Shown piece by piece: positions 59,073 to 64,000 of a stretch of 64,000 nt of DNA (the stretch's first letter is position 1; each line of letters starts with the position of its first letter). This stretch comes from UBA947 sp031550975. Its GTDB lineage: Bacteria > Cyanobacteriota > Vampirovibrionia > Gastranaerophilales > Gastranaerophilaceae. Below the pieces are notes generated by a model that was given only the letters and a program-made list of their open reading frames with translations, ran no database searches and was not told where the DNA came from. The position numbers and the translations under genes are program-made. The stretch is taken from assembly GCA_031550975.1 (NCBI GenBank), contig JAVBOC010000005.1, forward strand, positions 124,001 through 188,000, given 5' to 3'.

Positions 59073-59110
59073 AAAAAAAGACTCCTGAGCGTTACCCAAA
59101 AGTCTTTTTT
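59073..59110 (-). terminator. Terminator left behind from the initiator tRNA gene
   Basis: AAAAAAGACT (from 59074) and AGTCTTTTTT (59101-59110) form a 10-bp A/T-rich stem with T-runs on both strands. It lies 5 nt beyond the CCA end of the tRNA fragment, where a tRNA terminator belongs. Confidence 0.75.
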
Positions 59111-59115
59111 AAAAT

Positions 59116-59160
59116 TGGTTGCGGGAGCCGGATTTGAACCGACGACCTTCGGGTTATGAG
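59116..59160 (-). tRNA. 3' half of initiator tRNA-fMet (CAU), 5' half missing
   Basis: On the minus strand: anticodon loop CUCAUAA, stem CCCGA typical of initiators (three G-C pairs in the full tRNA), then AGGUCGUCGGUUCAAAUCC, GGCUCCCGCA, A, CCA encoded. Upstream of the anticodon loop the sequence (GGCA and beyond) cannot pair with CCCGA, so the gene is cut exactly there. This is the footprint of a mobile element that used the initiator tRNA as its attachment site. Confidence 0.88.
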
Positions 59161-59313
59161 TGCCTGAAAGTCAGTTATAGCTTGATTTCTCAGTGAAGTA
59201 TTGAGAAGTTAACTTTCAATAATATCAAGTCTTTCCTGGTTTTCATACTTCACAATCTTTCTCATAAAAAAACAGTGATTTTAGATTTTATGGTGACAAT
59301 TTAGTGACAATTT
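59144..59313. mobile_element. Left attachment region (att) of a genomic island
   Basis: The junction has an imperfect dyad TTCGGG-TTATGAG-TG-CCTGAA (about 59148-59168), with the anticodon-loop heptamer as possible crossover. Inside are further inverted pairs: TGAAGTAT/ATACTTCA (59194-59201, 59245-59252), CTTGAT/ATCAAG (59181, 59224), the palindrome AAGTTAACTT (59206-59215) and TTATGAG/CTCATAA (59154, 59261). Two direct copies of GTGACAATTT-like sequence start at 59293 and 59304. These resemble integrase core and arm sites. No integrase gene is in the window. Confidence 0.6.
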
Positions 59314-59536
59314 TTTAGGGCTTAAAATCAATAAAATAGCTTGTTAATAGAATTATCATTTTTATATTTTTTCTAAAGATTTTTAGTATTACAAAATTAC
59401 AAAAGAAAGAAAATTATTTGGATTATAAGCAGTATAGGCCTTTGATGTGTAATTTAACTCTATTTAACTTGTAATTATGTAATATTTTGTATTAAATTTA
59501 TTGTGTAAAACCCCATAATAAGAGAGATTTTTAATA

Positions 59537-59692
59537 TTGAGTAAAATAAAACGAAAAACCGAGCCAAAGTTTATAACTAAATATGTTGAATGTGATAAGT
59601 CTGATGAACAGGTAAAGTCTGAATATGAATTCTTTATAAATTTTCTTGTTAAATCAGTAATGAAAGATAATGATTCAGTTAATATCAAATAA
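59537..59692 (+). CDS. Possible small protein (51 aa) near the island end
   Basis: A frame from TTG (MSKIKRKTEPKFITKYVECD, then KSDEQVKSEYEFF) to TAA at 59690, basic then acidic, like many small island proteins. The ribosome context (AAGAGAG, 12 nt away) is weak. Apart from it, 59314-59943 shows only A/T-rich sequence without a clear gene. Confidence 0.35.
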   Translation: MSKIKRKTEPKFITKYVECDKSDEQVKSEYEFFINFLVKSVMKDNDSVNIK

Positions 59693-59943
59693 GCTCAATC
59701 TAGGATTTGCTAGAAGGAACGGAAATAGTTCTTTATATATATTCCCATATAAGGAATATCTGCCTTTTGCTAATTTTAATCACAAGTACAGGATTTTAAT
59801 TATTTGACTAATCTGTTATTGATGCTTTTTTCAAATAGCAAAATTTATAATATTTTTGACGTAATTCAACGGAATTTCTTTATTAGCAAAAGTATCGGAT
59901 GTAGTTAAACTCGTTTGTTTAATTTTTAATAAAGGAGGAAATT

Positions 59944-60246
59944 ATGCCAACATTTAAAGCACTCATCACACCGACAGTTTCAGGTGGAAATATTGAAGTG
60001 AAAATTTCAGCAAATAATGCAAATCAGGCTAGAGAACTGATAAAAACACTATCTTATTTCAAGAGTTTTGTAAAAATGCCTACTAAAGTTAGTGAGAAAA
60101 TTAAATTGAGTTCGGATAAATTAGACGAATTAGCGGAATTGCAATACAGCAAAGATGGATTGGATATTAAGAAACTGATTGAATTGGATAATGTCATAAT
60201 GTTTGATTTTAATGATGCAATTTACTATAACAGACCAGTTGAATGA
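59944..60246 (+). CDS. Small island protein of unknown function (100 aa)
   Basis: A 100-residue protein starting MPTFKALITPTVSGGNIEVK, with an N-terminal beta-hairpin then a helix (ANQARELIKTLSYFKSF) and an acidic end. An excellent ribosome site (AAAGGAGG) precedes the ATG. It is 75 nt before the DUF4365 gene. No family assigned; a small regulator or antitoxin-like partner cannot be excluded. Confidence 0.6.
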   Translation: MPTFKALITPTVSGGNIEVKISANNANQARELIKTLSYFKSFVKMPTKVSEKIKLSSDKLDELAELQYSKDGLDIKKLIELDNVIMFDFNDAIYYNRPVE

Positions 60247-60274
60247 AAAAAGCAATTTACAATTAATTACTTTT

Positions 60275-60312
60275 TTGTATTGTAATTATTCTTTGCTATA
60301 ATTGCAATACAA
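60275..60312 (+). promoter_or_regulatory. Promoter of the DUF4365 gene inside a 38-bp dyad (operator-like)
   Basis: Inverted arms TTGTATTGTAATTAT (60275-60289) and ATAATTGCAATACAA (60298-60312) match at 14 of 15 positions. The promoter lies within: TTGTAT (60275-60280), 16 nt, TGC-TATAAT (60297-60302). The ribosome site GGAG follows the right arm at once. A dimeric repressor on this dyad would block -35, -10 and start. Confidence 0.7.
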
Positions 60313-60321
60313 GGAGTAACT

Positions 60322-62202
60322 ATGCAACAATCAGAATCTCAAATAATTGGTCAAAGAGCAGAAGATATTTTTAGGTATTTGAGACCTAAGAACTGGTTGG
60401 TTCGTTCGCAAAAAGAAATTGACTTTGGAGTTGATTTTGAAATTGAGTTACTCAATGAAAATAATGCTTCTACTGGGTTAATTGCAAAAATACAATTAAA
60501 AGGTTCTGAGAATTTGACTTATATTGAAAATGGTAAAAAAATAAGTTTTCAATTCGATGTAGATAATGCACAATATCTTATAGCTGAAATTCAAATACCG
60601 TCCTATCTTATCGTTTGTGATAATAATACCGAAAAATGCTACTGGGCTTCTTTTAAAACAGATAAAAAAATCAAGGAAGACTATCTAAAAGCGGTTGAAA
60701 ACTCACAGCAAACATTTAATATACATATCGATATAAACAATGATTTTCAATTAACTGCTCATGATTTTTTCTTAGATATGGAATCTTCATTAAACTTTAT
60801 AGTTATTGATAGGATGAGAAAGATAAAGTTAAATGATTATTTCAACTTGAGTTCACAAATAAATATAAATGATTTGAGAAAAAGTTATGCTGAACAAATT
60901 GAGCATATAGATTTAGCTGAATTAATAGATTTGGAAAAAAATGGAGAATACAAGAAAATCATTGAGCAAGCCTATAAAATATTAAACTCTGATAGCAAAT
61001 CTGTTGATTTAAAATATAAGACAGCAGTGTATAGATTACATATAATGACACAATTATTAGGTAATTCTACATTATCTTTAAATCAAAGAGCCGGAGCTTT
61101 GGATGAATTATACTTTGACATATCAGAGACATTAGCTGAAGTCACAAAAAATACTGAAGAAAATGATTTATTCAGAATAAAAGCAGAAATCTGGCAACAT
61201 ATTGCTAATATAAAAGTTCTAAGTAAAACAATTTTATGGAAAGGTCTCAATATGGAAATGCATAAAAAAGAGCCTGATAATTTGAGTGCGTTTTGGTTAT
61301 TAGAACTTTCAGAAAGTTTAATGAAACTAAATATACAAATAATTGATGAAATAGATGTTTTGTTCAATAAAGTCAATTTAATATATGAGAATAAAGAATA
61401 TCATAATATCATAGACTTTGCTTTTCCTATAATTTCATCTACAACAAAATATTTGTTATTCCTGTCTAACAATAGCAAAGAAGCCTTTTCATTAATGGAA
61501 AATAAAGTAGATAAATTATTAAATTTCTTTTTAGAGTTAATGAGTATTGTGAGCTTTGAAGGGAAATGGAATAAATATGAAGGATTATTTTATACAAAAG
61601 TCGCGCATAAATGCCTGTATTTAGAAAATTTTGACGAAACAGAAATCAAAAAATATTATAATGAACTAATTCCTTATATTGAAAAGGTTGAAGATGTAGA
61701 TATTAAAAAAAATATAAAAAGTCATATGGAAAAGTTTATGCTTGAGCAAAAAGAAGCAAAAATACAAAAAAACGATGACTTAATTATGGATATAGAATTA
61801 GAAAACGAACTTCTTAGAGAGCATATGATTGCTATGGGTGTTGATGTTGATAATCCTGAAACAGAAATTGATATTGCTGTGGTAGAAGCTTTAAACGCAT
61901 TAAATCCTGAAAGAGTATTAAAAAATTGCAAAAATCTATATTCATTTCAGGCTTTGACCAGTCCAGTAGGAAGTTGGTTAAAATTGCCCACCCTTGGTAT
62001 AAAAGGATTATTTTGCACTAAGCATGGGTATCAAATCCAAAATGTATATCTAGATAATTTATGGGCTTTTTTCAAATCACAATACTGTAATAAATGTAAG
62101 GATAAATCCTCTCATAACAAAAACTGGAAATGGACACGAAAGTGGCAAGCTGAACAGGCTGAACTACATCATAATAAATTGTTCCCAAAAGATTCATTTT
62201 AA
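60322..62202 (+). CDS. DUF4365 nuclease-like protein with long helical region and Cys/His tail
   Basis: A 626-residue protein. The N-terminal DUF4365 domain (about 8-150) has a PD-(D/E)xK-like set: Glu in GQRAEDIF (14), Asp in EIDFGVDFEIE (34/38), and Q-x-K in IAKIQLKG (58-60). Helical repeats follow (about 190-480), then a coiled region and a C-terminal FCTKHGY...YCNKCKDKS with potential zinc ligands. DUF4365 is common in defence and mobile regions, usually as a DNA-cutting domain. It is governed by the dyad promoter above. Confidence 0.8.
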   Translation: MQQSESQIIGQRAEDIFRYLRPKNWLVRSQKEIDFGVDFEIELLNENNASTGLIAKIQLKGSENLTYIENGKKISFQFDVDNAQYLIAEIQIPSYLIVCDNNTEKCYWASFKTDKKIKEDYLKAVENSQQTFNIHIDINNDFQLTAHDFFLDMESSLNFIVIDRMRKIKLNDYFNLSSQININDLRKSYAEQIEHIDLAELIDLEKNGEYKKIIEQAYKILNSDSKSVDLKYKTAVYRLHIMTQLLGNSTLSLNQRAGALDELYFDISETLAEVTKNTEENDLFRIKAEIWQHIANIKVLSKTILWKGLNMEMHKKEPDNLSAFWLLELSESLMKLNIQIIDEIDVLFNKVNLIYENKEYHNIIDFAFPIISSTTKYLLFLSNNSKEAFSLMENKVDKLLNFFLELMSIVSFEGKWNKYEGLFYTKVAHKCLYLENFDETEIKKYYNELIPYIEKVEDVDIKKNIKSHMEKFMLEQKEAKIQKNDDLIMDIELENELLREHMIAMGVDVDNPETEIDIAVVEALNALNPERVLKNCKNLYSFQALTSPVGSWLKLPTLGIKGLFCTKHGYQIQNVYLDNLWAFFKSQYCNKCKDKSSHNKNWKWTRKWQAEQAELHHNKLFPKDSF

Positions 62203-62214
62203 TTTTGTATGATA

Positions 62215-62421
62215 TTAATCAGAATCCTTGTGTTTTTCAACAAATAACAGATAATCTTTCAAGGAATCAAAAGTTTCGGTTGTTATATATTTGTCATTAC
62301 AGCTATTACAGACCATCTCAATTTTAAATGCTTGAGTCTGTATCGGTTCCGCTATTCCCCAGCTTGGAACTTTCAATATTACAACTTCTTTTAATCTACA
62401 TTTTCTACAATATATCGCCAT
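62215..62421 (-). CDS. Small zinc-ribbon protein
   Basis: A 68-residue protein with two Cys pairs, YCRKCRLKE and CNSCNDKY, about 33 residues apart, forming a zinc ribbon. It converges with the DUF4365 gene (12 nt apart). There is no ribosome site; an extended -10 TGG-TATAAT (62428-62436) ends 6 nt before the ATG, so the message is probably leaderless. Confidence 0.65.
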   Translation of the reverse strand: MAIYCRKCRLKEVVILKVPSWGIAEPIQTQAFKIEMVCNSCNDKYITTETFDSLKDYLLFVEKHKDSD

Positions 62422-62427
62422 TCAATA

Positions 62428-62436
62428 ATTATACCA
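62428..62436 (-). promoter_or_regulatory. Extended -10 of the zinc-ribbon gene, likely leaderless
   Basis: TGG then TATAAT on the minus strand, then TATTGA and the ATG. Confidence 0.5.
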
Positions 62437-62462
62437 CAGATTAAGATAAATTTTGTTAGCCA

Positions 62463-63497
62463 TTATTGTGCATAGGTTTTCCAAAGATATTCATAACGGT
62501 CAGAGAACTCTTTACCTGATTGTTTGAAGAACATACAATTTTCACTATTGCAGTTAGTTGCTGAAGTTGTCCAGTTAAATGAACCACTTTCTACTTCTTT
62601 TCCATCAAATATGGCAAACTTGTTGTGTTCAATTTTGTTATTATTATCGGCATCATTCATACGAACAGAAATCCCTGTTGCTACGAGTTCTTTAACAAGT
62701 GATGTGTACCATTTTTCTTGTTCTTTGTCGGTGATTACACGAACTTTCACTCCACGCTTATGTGCTGCAATTACAGCATCTACAATGTTTCTGTTAGTAA
62801 TTGAATACACTGCAATATCTACGCTATACTTGGCATTATTTATTCTTGAAATAATATTGTTTTCGCAATCAGTTCCAGGAGTAAAGAAAACACGATACCA
62901 AGTTTCTATGGGTTGAATAGTAGGCGGTTTTAAAATATTACCGACTGGCTTTTCAGCAGGTTTTTGAATATTGAATGAGGCTATTAATTTATCCTTAACA
63001 GGTGATTCATTATCTACAACAATTATAAATAACTTATTGTCCTCTGTTTTACCTAAGAATAGTAAATCTCCCACTTCCATAGCTTCTGATACTGGAGTTT
63101 TCCGATAGTAAAGACGGAAACTTGGCTTGCCATTTTGGTACTGGTTAATATACCAAGTCGCAGTTCCTTTTGCGATAAGAGGTTTTTTATCACCAAAATA
63201 AATATAGGTTGCCTCAAACTTTTGCTTATCTTCGCCAAAGATGTCTTTCAAAGCACGCACACCAAGAAATTCATTTTGATTGCTTTTGCCACCTAAAACT
63301 TCACTCTTAACGACCGTTTTAAAAGCAACAGATTGAAATCTTTCAGGAATTTCTGTATCAGTTGAGCCAATCAAAAGTTTTTGAATGACAGAATTAAAAT
63401 CCTGTGCTTGTTCTGACTGTTTTGCAGAGACACCGCAAAAAGCTATGCAAAATACGCATAGAACAATTATTAAAAGTTTTGAAATCCTATTTGCCAT
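62463..63497 (-). CDS. Secreted phospholipase D-family nuclease (Nuc-like)
   Basis: A 344-residue protein with a signal peptide (RISKLLIIVLCVFCIAFCGVSA). An N-terminal region of unknown fold (30-190) precedes a single HKD domain: VDIAVYSITNRNIVDAVIAA, then HNKFAIFDGKEVESGSFNWT. One HKD motif fits the Nuc-type endonucleases, which act as dimers, rather than two-motif lipases. It could degrade extracellular DNA. TTGCAC-N17-TATAAT lies just before the ATG (8 nt), with no ribosome site. Confidence 0.82.
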   Translation of the reverse strand: MANRISKLLIIVLCVFCIAFCGVSAKQSEQAQDFNSVIQKLLIGSTDTEIPERFQSVAFKTVVKSEVLGGKSNQNEFLGVRALKDIFGEDKQKFEATYIYFGDKKPLIAKGTATWYINQYQNGKPSFRLYYRKTPVSEAMEVGDLLFLGKTEDNKLFIIVVDNESPVKDKLIASFNIQKPAEKPVGNILKPPTIQPIETWYRVFFTPGTDCENNIISRINNAKYSVDIAVYSITNRNIVDAVIAAHKRGVKVRVITDKEQEKWYTSLVKELVATGISVRMNDADNNNKIEHNKFAIFDGKEVESGSFNWTTSATNCNSENCMFFKQSGKEFSDRYEYLWKTYAQ

Positions 63498-63505
63498 ATA
63501 TGGAG

Positions 63506-63534
63506 ATTATACAGGAGTATGTATAGGAGTGCAA
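63506..63534 (-). promoter_or_regulatory. Promoter of the PLD-family nuclease gene
   Basis: TTGCAC (63529-63534), exactly 17 nt, TATAAT (63506-63511), then 8 nt to the ATG. It overlaps the last codons of the methyltransferase gene, so the nuclease can be transcribed on its own. Confidence 0.65.
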
Positions 63535-64000
63535 GGCTTATCTTTCTTAACAAAAACCAAAAAGTAACTGTGAAATTTACGAGCGTGCTTTTGGATTTTG
63601 TGGTTGTGTCCGATAAGACGGCTTTTTGCCAGTAAAACAAAAAGGTCTTTGGTGTAAAAACCTAGTTTTTCAGCTTCGTTGATAATATATGCGTGGCTTA
63701 AATAATTCGTACTGCCATTTACAGTATCTTGACACTTGAAAATCAATATACCATTTGGCTCTAAAACTCTATGAATTTCTTTAAGCGCACCTCTATAAAA
63801 CTCCCATAAGTCTTTGATATAACGGAAACCTGAAAATCTTTTTCTCATTATTCCTGTTGGTTCAGCTTTATTTTGACCAACTAAAAAAGGAGGGTCAAAC
63901 ATTATGCTTTTTAAAAAATCATCATAAAATGGTAAGTTTTCTGCATCTGCTTCCATTACATCATCAAAAAGTGGTGCTAAGTCGCTTTTATATTCAGGTT
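63507..64000 (-). CDS. DNA methyltransferase, C-terminal part (5' end beyond window)
   Basis: The visible part is open to the window edge. It contains MFDPPFLVG, the D-P-P-F/Y catalytic motif of N6-adenine or N4-cytosine amino-methyltransferases, and the following SAM-fold strand HRVLEPNGILIFKCQD. The C-terminus (ARKFHSYFLVFVKKDKP) completes the Rossmann core. No restriction gene is next to it within the window; the DUF4365 protein is a candidate partner only by proximity. Confidence 0.8.
   Translation of the reverse strand, partial: PEYKSDLAPLFDDVMEADAENLPFYDDFLKSIMFDPPFLVGQNKAEPTGIMRKRFSGFRYIKDLWEFYRGALKEIHRVLEPNGILIFKCQDTVNGSTNYLSHAYIINEAEKLGFYTKDLFVLLAKSRLIGHNHKIQKHARKFHSYFLVFVKKDKPCTPIHTPV

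Overview
The window most likely comes from a non-photosynthetic, anaerobic relative of the cyanobacteria (Melainabacteria/Vampirovibrionia, probably gut Gastranaerophilales). Three points support this. First, the ATP synthase genes run a-c-b'-b-delta-alpha-gamma, with a duplicated b subunit and with beta and epsilon absent, which is the cyanobacterial split arrangement. Second, there is a Ycf46-type AAA ATPase, Ycf35/DUF1257 and DUF2997 cluster, known from cyanobacteria and plastids. Third, there is a 2-oxoacid:ferredoxin oxidoreductase (korABCD) and no respiratory or photosynthetic gene. A large AsmA-like protein and several exported proteins fit a diderm cell. The assignment is inference from gene content and has not been tested by phylogeny.

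Layout. 1-5.7 kb: groEL/groES, a peptide ABC transporter (binding protein plus two permeases), MgtC. 5.7-15 kb: a large repeat-built membrane protein, a response regulator/histidine kinase pair, rmuC, and a dedA-aroF-comEC run. 15-21 kb: TPR and exported proteins, an ECF sigma/anti-sigma pair, two lineage-type membrane proteins. 21.5-31.5 kb: a tandem triplet of unknown paralogues, glgC, a PHP-domain protein with a nucleotidyltransferase-like neighbour, purD, purN, purM, two tiny proteins. 31.5-38.3 kb: birA and the ATP synthase operon, interrupted by an opposite-strand gene between atpH and atpA. 38.4-48.6 kb: a degenerate PurD-like protein, dnaJ, queE, def, fmt, aroH, korABCD, rlmD. 48.7-59.1 kb: unknown and exported proteins, tRNA-Val, an HhH protein, a NrdG-like gene broken by an in-frame stop, the Ycf46-Ycf35-DUF2997 cluster, the AsmA-like protein, an M48-like protein with an altered zinc motif. 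59.1-64 kb: an A/T-rich island beginning in the 3' half of an initiator tRNA-fMet gene and carrying a DUF4365 nuclease-like protein, a zinc-ribbon protein, a secreted PLD-family nuclease and a DNA methyltransferase cut by the window edge.

Three patterns run across the window. (1) Eight or nine otherwise unrelated unknown proteins begin with a short N-terminal tag ending in a Phe-Gly/Ala-type motif; two of them share about 104 nearly identical nucleotides over just this tag. (2) About ten genes have no Shine-Dalgarno sequence but carry a -10 hexamer 6-8 nt before the start codon, which suggests widespread leaderless transcription. (3) At least two families of palindromic intergenic repeats are scattered between housekeeping genes; one copy seems to have split a dnaJ-queE overlap, leaving a 24-bp duplication.
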